The position numbers and the translations under genes are program-made. Shown here piece by piece: positions 51,916 through 61,269 of a stretch of DNA of 64,000 bases. The stretch is from positions 2,128,822-2,192,821 of the forward strand of contig JAOSKU010000001.1 in assembly GCA_027493445.1 (NCBI GenBank), read 5' to 3'. How positions within the stretch are numbered: position 1 is the stretch's first letter; every line of letters starts with the position of its first letter. The notes beneath the pieces were generated by a model, which saw only the letters and a program-made list of their open reading frames with translations, ran no database searches and was not told the DNA's origin. Source of the stretch: Thermoleophilia bacterium. GTDB taxonomy: Bacteria > Actinomycetota > Thermoleophilia > RBG-16-64-13.

Positions 51916-52605
51916 CTATTGCGTGGTCGCCGGCGTTGTATCCCCGGTACTTCCGGTTGTGGGTGTGGTGCTGGTGGTCGACGTGGCGCTCGTGGTCGTG
52001 GTGGTCTTCGATGCCGTCATCTGGGCCAGCTCGTCCTTCACCGTGCCGGCCATCTCCCCGTCGGGTGCCAACTGGAGATACTTGTTCCACGCCAGGATGG
52101 CGCCGTCGATGTTGCCCGCGCCCCGCTGGGCGGCTCCCAGCTGCAGGAAAGCCTGGGCATTCGCCGGATCGAGGCTGGTTGCCTCGTTGAGCACGCGGAC
52201 CGCCGCCTGATAGTCGCGGGTATCGGGCGCCAGGTAGATGGCGGCCAGACTCATGCGGATGTCCACATCATCGGTCTTGACGGCCGCGGCCTTCTCCAGG
52301 TACTGAGCGGCCGTGGCCGGTTGATCGAGCTGTTGATACTCGTTGGCCAGGCCCAGAAGCGCGGTGACATCCTGGGGGTTCGTGGCCAGCATCGATTCGT
52401 ACTCGTCGATGCGGTCCTCGGCCGTCTGGGGTGACGCCTGCCCATTGCTGCCCCCGAGGCTCTGCCACAGATCGCCCCAGTTCAGGTTAGTGCCGCTCCC
52501 CACTCCCATGGCCACGAAGCTGAACCCGAACACGATGGCCAGACCCAGGGCGACCCACTTGGCCCACTTGTTGATACGCTTGCGATCGAGCAGCACGGTG
52601 TGCAT
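51916..52605 (-). CDS. Membrane-anchored TPR protein
   Basis: 229 residues. One membrane helix near the N-terminus (VALGLAIVFGFSFVAMGVG), then three or four tetratricopeptide repeats (for example ALLGLANEYQQLDQPATAAQ and AQAFLQLGAAQRGAGNIDGA), and a Thr/Ser-rich tail of 30 residues. Likely a scaffold on the outer face of the membrane; partner unknown. Confidence 0.85.
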   Translation of the reverse strand: MHTVLLDRKRINKWAKWVALGLAIVFGFSFVAMGVGSGTNLNWGDLWQSLGGSNGQASPQTAEDRIDEYESMLATNPQDVTALLGLANEYQQLDQPATAAQYLEKAAAVKTDDVDIRMSLAAIYLAPDTRDYQAAVRVLNEATSLDPANAQAFLQLGAAQRGAGNIDGAILAWNKYLQLAPDGEMAGTVKDELAQMTASKTTTTTSATSTTSTTPTTGSTGDTTPATTQ

Positions 52606-52746
52606 CTCCTCTGCATGGATGGCTTCCGGGAGGACGCACCCGGCCCCGGAGGAACGTCATACTTCAGCCTTTCAGATTATGCCCCATCGGCGCGGCGCTG
52701 CCCACCTGCCCTCCCGAGCTCGGCCCCGCAGTCGACGCGGGACCCA

Positions 52747-54091
52747 TCAGCCCCTCAGTTTCAGCCGGACCGACTCTGCTTCCCTCGTCACCGCCGCGTC
52801 GTCCAGCCCGGTGAAGACCTTCTTGTCGTACACCACCCGTCCGTCGATCATGCTGAAGAAGACATCCTCCTGGTTCGCCCCGTAGACAAGCGCCGATACC
52901 GGATCGTCGATGGGGGCGAAGTGACTGTACTCCATGTCGACAGCGACCATGTCCGCCCGCTTCCCGACCTCCAGGCTTCCGATCGTATCGGCCAGCCCCA
53001 GCACGCGCGCCCCCCAGCGTGGCCATGGCCAGCACCTGGTCGGCGGTCATGCAGGCCGCCGGCGCCTGACTCGCCCGGTGGAGGAAGATGGTCATGCGCA
53101 TCTCGTCGAACATGTCGAGGATGTTGTTCGAGGCCAGGCTGTCGGTGCCGATGCCCACCCGCAGGCCCGCCGCCAGGAAGTCGCCCACCGGCGCGATGCC
53201 GCAAGCCAGCTTGGCATTCGACTTGGGGCAGTGAGCCACGGCCACATCATACTTGCGCAGCACCTCGATGTCGGAGGGCGACACCTGCACGCAGTGGATG
53301 GCGATGACGTCGGCCGCAAAGACGTCCCATTGCTCCAGATACTTGACGGGACTCGTGCCCGTGGGCATCCACATGAGGTCGTCCCAGCCCACCAGCTCGC
53401 GGAAGTCGTGGGCCAGCACCCCCGCCCCGTTGCGCACGAAAGTGACCTCGGCCTGGCTCTCGGCCACGTGAGTGGCCACCTTCAGACCTTCCCGCACGGC
53501 GTACGCGGCCAGCGCCCGGTAGAGCGGACCCGACACCGTGTACGGTGCGTGAGGGGAGAGCCCGATGGAGACCAGAGGACCGGCGATGTCATGCAGGTGG
53601 GCGATCCGCTTCGCGGTCACCTCCAACGAGTCCCGGATGCGGGCGTCGTCCATGCCGAAGGCCTCGACGAAGGCGTAGGTGCGCAAGCCGGCGGCGTTGG
53701 CCGCCCTGACCGTGGCCTCGCCGTCGAAGACCGTGTCGCCGATGGCGGTGATGCCCGAGCTCACGCACTCCATGGCCCCCAGCATGGCTGAAGCGGCGTA
53801 GTCCGGCGAGGCCAACCCGCGCTTGGCCGCCATGAAGTGGAGCATCCAGTCGCCGAAGCTGCAGTCGTCGAAGAGGCCACGGAAGACCGAGTAGTCCAGG
53901 TGCACGTGGGCGTTGACGAACCCCGGCATGAGGATGGCGTGGTGGAAGCCGGTAACCGGGTCCTCGGGATGGCGGGCCCGCACCTCTCCGGCCGCGCCCA
54001 CGTCGACGATAACCCCGCCGTCGACCTTCACGGCTCCCCGGTGGATGGGGGCGGAGGTGATAGGGAGGACCCAGTCGGCTTCGTAGATCAT
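52747..54091 (-). CDS. Amidohydrolase, MTA/SAH deaminase-like (frame broken once)
   Basis: Metal-dependent deaminase of the TRZ/ATZ group, about 448 residues when joined. Metal ligands: PGFVNAHVHLDYS, VATHVAES, IHCVQVSP and the Asp of GTDSLASNN; this set suits S-adenosylhomocysteine, methylthioadenosine or related purine deamination. The frame changes at 53003-53016 in a CG/G-rich run; two bases more give ATLGGARVLGL, then ADTIGSLEVGKRADM continues as normal. ATG at 54091 with AAGGAG upstream. Confidence 0.85.
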
Positions 54092-54254
54092 GCGCACTCC
54101 TTCGACGGGAGCTCGTTGCCGGTCTCATCCGGCCGCGCCGGTTACGGACCCGGCCGGGTTGACTCAATTCTAGCCGAGGTGGCGCCCAAGCCAAAGGGCG
54201 CCGGCCCTGCGGGTGTACGGAGAGAGATCGGGCAGCTCATGCTAGAGTACATTC

Positions 54255-54896
54255 GTGCCCACCAACGAAGAGAAGCACAAGGAGACCTACGAGGCCGCGG
54301 AGGCTGCGGTGCGGGCCGCCGACCCGGCCGAGATCGCAGCGCGCACGGGAGCGACCTGGCTGCTGCAAGAAGGAGCCGGCGTACCCGGAGTCACCGGCGT
54401 GCTGAGGATCCCCGCTCTGGGAGACAGGGCCGCCCTCGCTTGGCCCTCCCTCGAGTTCACGGCCGAGTCCCCGCTGCTGCGGACCTTCCCTTGGCGCCTC
54501 ATCTGCCTCCACTACCTCGTCGTAGCCACCGGCCGGCCCCCCGGGACGGACTGGGTCTCCTACCGCGAGATCCCCGACGGTCTCTTCTACGCCAACACCG
54601 TCACCCGCGAGGTCGAGCAGCCGCTCGCCGCCCTCTACGGCACGCGCCCCGACGCCTTCCTCGCCGCCGGGGGTCCGCTGGGCGCCACCCCCGCGGACGT
54701 GGCCGACGCCGCCCTGCTCGTCCGGCCCCTGCCCCACGTGGCCGTGCTCTTCGCCCTGTGGGTAGAGGACGAGGAGTTCCCGGCCAAGGTCAAGGTGCTT
54801 TATGATCGCACGGGCACGGCCGATCTGCCCCTGCAAGACCTGCGCATCCTAGCCGACCTGCTCGGCGGCGCCCTCCGACGCGGGAACCCGGGGTAG
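54255..54896 (+). CDS. DUF3786-family protein
   Basis: 213 residues from a GTG. Matches the DUF3786 pattern: PWRLICLHYLVVATGRPPGT, DWVSYREIPDGLFYANTV, ALWVEDEEFPAKVKVLYDRT. Family members occur mostly in anaerobes; function unknown, some are linked to corrinoid or Fe-S proteins. The next gene starts six bases after its stop. TAGAGT at 54243-54248 is a possible -10 close to the start. Confidence 0.8.
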   Translation: MPTNEEKHKETYEAAEAAVRAADPAEIAARTGATWLLQEGAGVPGVTGVLRIPALGDRAALAWPSLEFTAESPLLRTFPWRLICLHYLVVATGRPPGTDWVSYREIPDGLFYANTVTREVEQPLAALYGTRPDAFLAAGGPLGATPADVADAALLVRPLPHVAVLFALWVEDEEFPAKVKVLYDRTGTADLPLQDLRILADLLGGALRRGNPG

Positions 54897-54901
54897 CGCA
54901 C

Positions 54902-56479
54902 GTGACCGCAGGGGTACCGCTGGGCGTGGTCGCCGGGGGGCATCCCGCCACGGCGGAAGCCGGCGCCGAGGTCCTACGAGCCGGTGGGAACGCCGCCGAC
55001 GCCGTGGTGGCCGCCGCCGCCGCGGCCATGACCGCCGAGGCTTGCCTCACCGGCCTGGGCGCGGGTGGGTTCGCATTGGTGCGCGAGCCCGGCGGCTCCG
55101 CCGAGCTCCTGGACTTCTTCGTCACCGCCCCCGGCCTGGGTTTGAGCAACCGGGAGCGCGAGGCGCGCTCACGCGTCAGCTCCTACGAGGTGCCCTTCCG
55201 CTCCACCACGCAGGTCTTCAAAGTAGGTCCCGCCTCCTGCGCCGTGCCCGGCATGCCCCTCGGTCTGGTCTGCCTGCACGAGCGTCACGGGCGCCTCCCC
55301 CTTCCCGAGGTCCTGGCCCCGGCCATCCGCCTGGCGCGGCAGGGGGCCATCCTGGTGCCGCAACAGGACTACCTGCACGAGATCCTGGAGGGGATCCTGA
55401 CCGGCACCTCCGGCATGAGAGCGCTGTTCGCCCCCGAAGGCCGCTTGCTGCTTCACGGCGAACGCATCCATGCGCCCGACCTGGCGCAGACGCTGGGGAT
55501 CCTGGCCGCCCACGGCGCGGAGCCTTTCGTGCGGGGAGAGTACGCCCGGCGCATTACCGAGCAGCTGCGCGAGACCGGCGGCCTCATCACCATGGACGAC
55601 CTGGCCGCTTACGACGTGGTGCGCCGCACACCGGTGGAGGTCCGGTACCGGAACCGGCGGGTCCTGACGAACCCCCAGCCCAGTTCGGGAGGTACGCTCA
55701 TCGCCTTCTCGCTCTCGCTGCTCGACCGGCTCGCCGCCGCCGAGCTGCCCCACCCTCAGCGGTTCGAGGCCCTGGTGCGCGTCATGGAGGAGACCGAGAT
55801 CGCCCGCCGCGGACATTTCGACATCCACCTGCAGGACCCCGACTTCACGCGCGGCTTTCTGAGCAGCCCGAACATCGACCGGTACGAGAGCCGCATCCGC
55901 CATGGCAGCCTGCTAGGGAACACCACCCACGTGTGCGCCATCGACGCCGATGGGCTCGCGGTGTCGATGACCTCATCCTGCGGCTCGGGCTCGGGCGTGG
56001 TCGTCGAGGGCACCGGCATCATCCTGAACAACATGATGGGAGAGGAGGACCTGAACCCCGGAGGGCTTTTCTCCCTGCCCCCGGGGGAGCGGCTCACCTC
56101 CATGATGGCCCCCACCATCGCGTGCGGTCCCAGGGAATGCGAGCACGATCTGGTGGCCCTTGGCAGCGCCGGCAGCGAGCGCCTGCGCTCGGCCATAGTA
56201 CAAACGCTCTTCAACATCGTCGAGGGGGGCCTACCCGTGCAACCAGCCATCGACGCGCCCCGCGTGCACCTCGACCGGGGTGTGGTCCACCTGGAGCCGG
56301 GCATCCCCGAGGAGGTGAGCGCCCACCTGGAAGCCTCCGGTCGCATGGTGCGCCGCTGGCCGACCACCGACCTGTACTTCGGCGGCGTGCAGGCGGTAGC
56401 CTCGATCCCAGACGAGGGCGCCGTCTGCTTCGACGGAGGCGGAGACCCCCGGCGGGGCGGGGCGGCGATCGTCGTCTGA
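54902..56479 (+). CDS. ggt: Gamma-glutamyltransferase family protein
   Basis: Ntn-hydrolase that cuts gamma-glutamyl bonds. 525 residues. The nucleophile Thr after self-cleavage is in GNTTHVCAID (about residue 341); GSGVVVEGTGIILNNMMGEE and LPPGERLTSMMAPTI are also typical. There is no signal peptide (MTAGVPLGVVAGGHP), so it is probably cytoplasmic, like the bacterial relatives that act on special gamma-glutamyl or amide substrates. Confidence 0.9.
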   Translation: MTAGVPLGVVAGGHPATAEAGAEVLRAGGNAADAVVAAAAAAMTAEACLTGLGAGGFALVREPGGSAELLDFFVTAPGLGLSNREREARSRVSSYEVPFRSTTQVFKVGPASCAVPGMPLGLVCLHERHGRLPLPEVLAPAIRLARQGAILVPQQDYLHEILEGILTGTSGMRALFAPEGRLLLHGERIHAPDLAQTLGILAAHGAEPFVRGEYARRITEQLRETGGLITMDDLAAYDVVRRTPVEVRYRNRRVLTNPQPSSGGTLIAFSLSLLDRLAAAELPHPQRFEALVRVMEETEIARRGHFDIHLQDPDFTRGFLSSPNIDRYESRIRHGSLLGNTTHVCAIDADGLAVSMTSSCGSGSGVVVEGTGIILNNMMGEEDLNPGGLFSLPPGERLTSMMAPTIACGPRECEHDLVALGSAGSERLRSAIVQTLFNIVEGGLPVQPAIDAPRVHLDRGVVHLEPGIPEEVSAHLEASGRMVRRWPTTDLYFGGVQAVASIPDEGAVCFDGGGDPRRGGAAIVV

Positions 56480-56580
56480 GGCCGGTCGCTCACGACTACG
56501 CGCCGGCCGAAAGGCGGGCGAAGTGCGCGCGGGCGTGAGTGCCGAGGAATCCGTGGGTGTCGGGAGGCGACTGGAGGCCC

Positions 56581-56586
56581 TATAAT
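56581..56586 (+). promoter_or_regulatory. TATAAT box before the disrupted transglutaminase-like gene
   Basis: A perfect TATAAT ends six bases before the ATG at 56593, placing +1 at or next to the start codon; a leaderless message is likely. The -35 (about TGTCGG, spacing 17) is weak. Confidence 0.55.
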
Positions 56587-56592
56587 CCGCGT

Positions 56593-57642
56593 ATGGAGGG
56601 ATTCATCCGCACGCGCGTCCGCCGGCCCCAAGCCGAGACACCCTACGGAGAGCGGTGGGTCGTCCGCGTCAGCCTAACAGGCTGCTGAGAAATGATGCTA
56701 CGCCGCCGGGGTGCACTGGGTATGCGCAAGGCTAGAGCTCGTTTCGCAATGACGCTCCGCGGTCAGGCTGCACTGGGCGCGGGCGAGGCAAGGACGCAGG
56801 GAGCGGGCGTAGCGGAGCTACGGACGGGACCGAGGACGCCGCATCGGGCCGCCCAGTGCGGCCGCGGCCGCCAAGGCTTCGTTGTGAAACGAGCTCCCCG
56901 GACGCAGGGAGCACTCGTAGCAGCGCTACGGGCGCGACTGAGGACAACGCATGGCGCCGCCCAGTGCGGTCCGGCGGCCGAGGTTTCGTTTTTCAGCAGC
57001 CTGCTAAGGCGCCGCCTGGCAATGCTGGTGGTGATTCTGGCCTGGACCGGCTTCGTTCTCTACCCGAACCCCCACACGTTGGCGGTCTCGCTCAGCCGTC
57101 TGGCCCAACCTCCGGTCGACCCCGCCGCCGTCTCGACCCTGGCCGCCGGCCTTCCCGACGATCCGGTCGCCGTCGAGGCCTTCTCGCAGGGGTACGTCGC
57201 CTACGAATACGCCTGGAATGCCTACGGTTCTCCCTGGTACTTCCCCACGGTCACCGAGGTGGTGCGCGACCGGGTAGGCGATTGTCAGGCCGAGGCGATC
57301 CTGACGGCCAGCATCCTCCAGGCCAAGGGTCTGCCCTACACCTTCCGCTACTCGTTCGACCACGTCTGGGTGGACTACCCCGGCAAGGCGGCGACCATGC
57401 TGGAGGACCCGGCGACGGCCTTCGTCTCCAATGAAGGCGAGGGCTGGTTCGCCAGCCTCCCCGACCGCATCCCCCTGCGCAGCATCGTGCAGGAGCGCAT
57501 CAAGTTCCACTGGTACCCCATGCCCCTCGACCGTAAGCTCGCTTTGCTGGTGGGCCTTCTGCTGACCCTGATCTGGGGCGAGCGCCTGCTGCCACCCCTG
57601 CGGCGCCCCTCCCCGGCTCGGGTCCCGGAGACGGTCGCCTAG
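56593..57642 (+). pseudogene. Transglutaminase-like membrane protein split by a repeat element
   Basis: The first 28 codons (MEGFIRTRVRRPQAETPYGE, RWVVRVSL) are followed by the element at 56678-57003 and a stop in its first bases. Removing the element and one CTAA gives ...VVRVSLRRRLAMLVVILAWTG in the same frame, about 239 residues. The 3' part has a membrane helix, a transglutaminase-like domain with Cys in GDCQAEAILTASIL, His in FDHVWVDY with the Asp after it, and a last membrane helix. A shorter protein from the ATG at 57022 could still be made. Confidence 0.85.
56678..57003. mobile_element. Non-autonomous inverted-repeat element with nested copy and CTAA target duplication
   Basis: 326 bp with ends CAGGCTGCTGAGAAATGA and TTTTTCAGCAGCCTG, flanked by CTAA on both sides (56674-56677, 57004-57007). 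Inside it lies a 160-bp element of the AGCTCG class (56736-56895), at the same inner position as in the copy at 47,645. No transposase. It interrupts the gene above. Confidence 0.92.
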
Positions 57643-57734
57643 CTTTCGCCCGCGGCCGGAGACCGGGATCGAGTCCGCCGGGTGTATGCTCGCAAGCAGG
57701 CGCACTGGGGGAACCTGAGCAGGAGGCAAGCCGC

Positions 57735-58622
57735 ATGAAGGCAGCATGGCCGCACGGAATCACCGATGACGAGTACCTCGTCCCCACGGCCGCTGGGATC
57801 GAGATCTTCATGGCGAGCAGGCGTGCCTCTGAGGGTCCCGCCGTTCTTCTGCTCCACGGCCTCGGCGTGGGCTGGCGCTACTGGGACCTGGCGGCGCCGG
57901 GCTACAGCACCATGGATTTCCTCGCCCGGAAACGCCTGCAGGTCTTCGCGCTCGATCACCGCGGGTACGGCCGGAGCAGCCCCGTCGATGGCTGGAGCGT
58001 CCGGGCGGAGCGCGCCGTCGACGACGTCAGGGCGGCCATTGATCGCATCCGGCAGGAGACTGGGCTCGACCGGGTGCATCTCGTGGGGCACTCCTGGGGC
58101 GGGATGGTGGCCTTGATGACCGCCGCCCGGTTTGGATCGGCGGTCGCCTCCCTCGCAGTTGTGGGGACGCCCTACCTCACGCTGCATGAGTCGTTCCGGC
58201 GGGAGATCGACGAGTTCGACCTGAGCCAGGCGCCCACCGACGGCTGGGTCCGGAACGAGACCCATCTGGCCATGGAGGGGTTCCTCTACTCCTACGACGC
58301 CGGCGTCATCGACGAGTACAAAGCCGTCGTGAGCACGCACTACCCGCGCCTCCCGCTCGGGATCATCCTGGATGTACGGGAGCTGCCCCACGCCCCCTCT
58401 GTCAGGGAGATCGACTGCCCCACGCTCGTGGTGTGCGGCACACTCGACGACGTGGTCGAGCGCGCCGACGCCCTCCGAATGCTCGACGACCTGGCCTCAG
58501 CGCGCAAGGATCTGCTGCTCCTCGGCAACACGGCGCATCTGCCCGGGCTCGAGCGTCTGGCGCACCGCCGGGTCGATCTCGCCCTGGCGGCCTGGGTGGA
58601 GGACACGACCCCGCCGGAGTGA
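57735..58622 (+). CDS. Alpha/beta hydrolase
   Basis: 295 residues. Oxyanion region LLLHGLGVGWRYWD, nucleophile Ser in VGHSWGGMVAL, acid in CGTLDDVVERAD and His in NTAHLPGLERLA, so the triad is complete. AGGAGG precedes the ATG. No signal peptide; substrate cannot be told from sequence. Confidence 0.9.
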   Translation: MKAAWPHGITDDEYLVPTAAGIEIFMASRRASEGPAVLLLHGLGVGWRYWDLAAPGYSTMDFLARKRLQVFALDHRGYGRSSPVDGWSVRAERAVDDVRAAIDRIRQETGLDRVHLVGHSWGGMVALMTAARFGSAVASLAVVGTPYLTLHESFRREIDEFDLSQAPTDGWVRNETHLAMEGFLYSYDAGVIDEYKAVVSTHYPRLPLGIILDVRELPHAPSVREIDCPTLVVCGTLDDVVERADALRMLDDLASARKDLLLLGNTAHLPGLERLAHRRVDLALAAWVEDTTPPE

Positions 58623-58641
58623 CACAGCCGCCGCTTTCGCT

Positions 58642-58763
58642 ATGTTCCGAACGATGACGCAGCTCGTGGAGGCACTGCACGCGAGCAAGGGGTCCATCAG
58701 CACCACCACCCGCCCTGCTGATCCGGCTCGGTTTCATCGAGCGGCTCTCTCTGCCCGGCCAGC
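58642..58763 (+). pseudogene. Fragment of a GbsR/MarR-type winged-helix regulator
   Basis: MTQLVEALHASKGSISTTTR then, one base out of frame, LLIRLGFIERLSLPGQR: recognition helix and wing of a GbsR-like regulator. The frame break is at CCC (58713-58715). Both ends of the domain are missing. Confidence 0.6.
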
Positions 58764-59066
58764 GCCATCGTGCTCCTGGACCTGATCGAGCAGTTCCGCG
58801 ATCGGGGCATGGACGCCCACACCGCCGTCATCGAAGGCGCCCGGCGGCGGCTGCGGCCCATCCTGATGACAGCGGTGGCCACCATACTGGCGCTGACCCC
58901 CATGGCCCTCGGTCTGGGCGAAGGATCCTTTCTCTCCCGGCCGCTGGCGGTGGTGGTGATCGGCGGATTGGTGTCGTCTACATTGCTCACGCTGGTGATC
59001 GTACCCGTGGTGTACCTGGTGTTCGATCGTTTCCGGCGCCGGCCGGCGGCCGCGCCGAGCGCGTAG
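58761..59066 (+). pseudogene. 3' fragment of an RND efflux transporter
   Basis: About 100 residues: AIVLLDLIEQFRDRGMDAHT, RRRLRPILMTAVATILALTP and the last helix GGLVSSTLLTLVIVPVVYLV, the C-terminus of AcrB-type pumps. It starts where the regulator fragment ends, with no start signal. The other 900 residues are gone. Confidence 0.75.
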
Positions 59067-59147
59067 CCCGCAACAGGTCCGCGGTCCACCGCCTCCGGCG
59101 TCCAGCCGGTATCATGGGTCATCGACCGTGGATTCTGCGGACTCTAC

Positions 59148-59178
59148 GCGGCGGCCAAGGCTTCGTTTTGGAACGAGT
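59148..59178. repeat. Solo end of a dispersed inverted-repeat element
   Basis: GGCGGCCAAGGCTTCGTTTT then GGAACGAGTTC: one arm of the family and nothing else. It ends just before the ribosome-binding site of the next gene. Confidence 0.65.
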
Positions 59179-59195
59179 TCTGAAGGAGGCTGAAG

Positions 59196-60056
59196 GTGAC
59201 ACCACCTGCGACACTCACCAGCGATCGTGTCATCGCCCGGGCGCGCACCCTCGGCGCCTCGTTGGCCGGCATCGCTCGAGCCGACGCGCTGCTGCGCTCG
59301 CCCTTGTACTCCAGCCTGGTAGACCCCCTCGCCGCCGAGGGCTCAGCCGAGGGGGGCGGAGGAGACGCCGCGGAACCCATCGCCGGGCTGGGGAGTGCGC
59401 CCTCGGTGCTGGTGCTGGCCCTGGCCCACGACCCCCGCGAGCCGGAGCTCGACTTCTGGGGCGTCCCCGCCGGCACGCGGGGCAACCAGCTTCTGGTCGA
59501 CATCAACCGGAGGCTGTCGGCGTGGCTCGAGCGCGATCTGGCCGTACACTCCTTCGACCTCGCCTACTATGTGGAGAAGGGCGGGCTCTATCTGAAGGAC
59601 GCCGCCGTACTGGCCGGGCTGGGGTCCATCGGCAAGAACAACCTGCTGGTCACCGCCAACCATGGGCCGCGGGTGCGCCTCCGAGCCCTCGCCATCGACG
59701 CCGTGCTCGACCCCACGGGACCGGTAGCCCTCGATCCCTGCGACGGGTGCGACGCCCCATGCCGGCGCGCCTGCCCGCAGGGAGCGTTCTCACGTACCGT
59801 CTACGCTACCGGCGAGTTCGGCCGCCTCACCCTTCCGGGGCGCGACGGGACGTTCAGCAGAGACACATGCAACGCCCAGATGATCGAAGATCAGCACCGG
59901 GCCGGGCGCGGCGACACGCTGCCCGAAGCCGACGCCGATCCCGAGGCGGATGTCCCGGTCCCAGATGGTGCCGAACGGGGGGAGACGGCCCCGGACGGCG
60001 CCGGCGACCTCGTGGCATACTGCCGCCGGTGCGAGCTCGCTTGCGTCTGCCCGTGA
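59196..60056 (+). CDS. QueG-like double [4Fe-4S] cluster protein
   Basis: 286 residues from a GTG with AAGGAGG upstream. Central region resembles the DUF1730/QueG fold (SFDLAYYVEKGGLYLKDAAV, GLGSIGKNNLLVT), followed by CDGCDAPCRRACP and the C-terminal CRRCELACVCP, ligands for two [4Fe-4S] clusters. Shorter than epoxyqueuosine reductase and ending right at the last cluster, so it may be an electron carrier of that superfamily rather than QueG itself. The MFS gene starts ten bases after it. Confidence 0.8.
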   Translation: MTPPATLTSDRVIARARTLGASLAGIARADALLRSPLYSSLVDPLAAEGSAEGGGGDAAEPIAGLGSAPSVLVLALAHDPREPELDFWGVPAGTRGNQLLVDINRRLSAWLERDLAVHSFDLAYYVEKGGLYLKDAAVLAGLGSIGKNNLLVTANHGPRVRLRALAIDAVLDPTGPVALDPCDGCDAPCRRACPQGAFSRTVYATGEFGRLTLPGRDGTFSRDTCNAQMIEDQHRAGRGDTLPEADADPEADVPVPDGAERGETAPDGAGDLVAYCRRCELACVCP

Positions 60057-60066
60057 ACCCGCAGTC

Positions 60067-61257
60067 ATGAACAGGCGCCGCAACGTCACCCTCCTGGCGC
60101 TCTGCCAGGGGCTCATGATGACGGGGAACGTGGTCTCGGTGGCCACCTCGGCCCTGGTGGGAGCCGCGCTAGCACCCGACCGTTCGCTGGCCACCCTTCC
60201 CTTGGCGGTCCAGTTTCTGGTCACCATGGTGGCCACCTTCCCCGCCTCCTTCCTCATGGGGCGCCTGGGCCGGCGGGCCGGCTTTCTGCTGGGAGCGGTC
60301 CTGGGGCTCGGAGGTGGCGCCCTCGCCACCATGGCTGTGATCGGGAGCAGCTTCGCGCTGTTCGTGCCGGGCGTCGCCTTGGTGGGGGTCTTCAACGCTT
60401 TCGGAGGCTTCTACCGGTTCGCCGCGGCCGACGCGGCCGACGATGAGCACCGAGGCCGGGCCATCTCCTATGTCCTGGCAGGCGGGGTGGCCGCCGCCTT
60501 CGTGGGACCCTACCTGGCCCGCTGGTCGCGTGAGTGGCTGTCCACCCTTTTCGCCGGCAGCTACGCCGCCATGGCGCTCATGTCCGTGCTGACTCTGGTG
60601 GTCCTCCCCTTCCTGGACATCCCCCGGCCCACCCCCCAGGAGCGGTCCGAACCCGCACGTCCCCTGGCGATGATCGCCCGGCAGCCCGAGTACCTCACCG
60701 CCGTGGTCGCGGCCATGCTGAGCTACGGAGCCATGACCCTGGTGATGTCGGTCACGCCGCTGGCCATGGAGCACAGCCGGCACACGTTCGGCGAGGCCGC
60801 TTTGGTGATCCAATGGCACGTCGTGGGCATGTTCGCCCCCGCCTTCGTCACCGGGCACCTCATTCGCCGCTTCGGCTCCTTGACGGTCATGCTCTGGGGC
60901 GGAGTGCTCACCGCAGGCTGCGTGGCCGTCAACCTGACCGGCACGGGCGTGGGTCAGTTCTGGGCGGCTTTGGTGCTGCTCGGGGTGGGCTGGAACTTCC
61001 TCTTCGTGGGGGCCACGACGCTGCTCACCGACACCTACACCCCGGGGGAAAGATCGAAGGCCCAGGCGCTCAACGACTTCTTGGTGTACACGACAGTCGC
61101 CCTCGCCACGCTCTCAGCCGGGATGCTGCAGGAAGCCTTGGGCTGGCGGGCGGTGAACCTGGCGGCGGCGCCCATGCTCGCGGTGATCCTCGCTTCGCTG
61201 GCCTGGCTGCGGGCGACCCGGCACCGGCGCCAGACGCCGCTGCGGGTTCACCCGTGA
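60067..61257 (+). CDS. Major facilitator superfamily transporter
   Basis: 396 residues with about 12 membrane helices. The motif A-like loop is GRLGRRAGF after TM2, and the matching loop after TM8 is GHLIRRFGS. Substrate unknown. Starts at the ATG at 60067; the longer frame overlaps the Fe-S gene. Confidence 0.88.
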   Translation: MNRRRNVTLLALCQGLMMTGNVVSVATSALVGAALAPDRSLATLPLAVQFLVTMVATFPASFLMGRLGRRAGFLLGAVLGLGGGALATMAVIGSSFALFVPGVALVGVFNAFGGFYRFAAADAADDEHRGRAISYVLAGGVAAAFVGPYLARWSREWLSTLFAGSYAAMALMSVLTLVVLPFLDIPRPTPQERSEPARPLAMIARQPEYLTAVVAAMLSYGAMTLVMSVTPLAMEHSRHTFGEAALVIQWHVVGMFAPAFVTGHLIRRFGSLTVMLWGGVLTAGCVAVNLTGTGVGQFWAALVLLGVGWNFLFVGATTLLTDTYTPGERSKAQALNDFLVYTTVALATLSAGMLQEALGWRAVNLAAAPMLAVILASLAWLRATRHRRQTPLRVHP

Positions 61258-61269
61258 GCAGAAGCGCGA

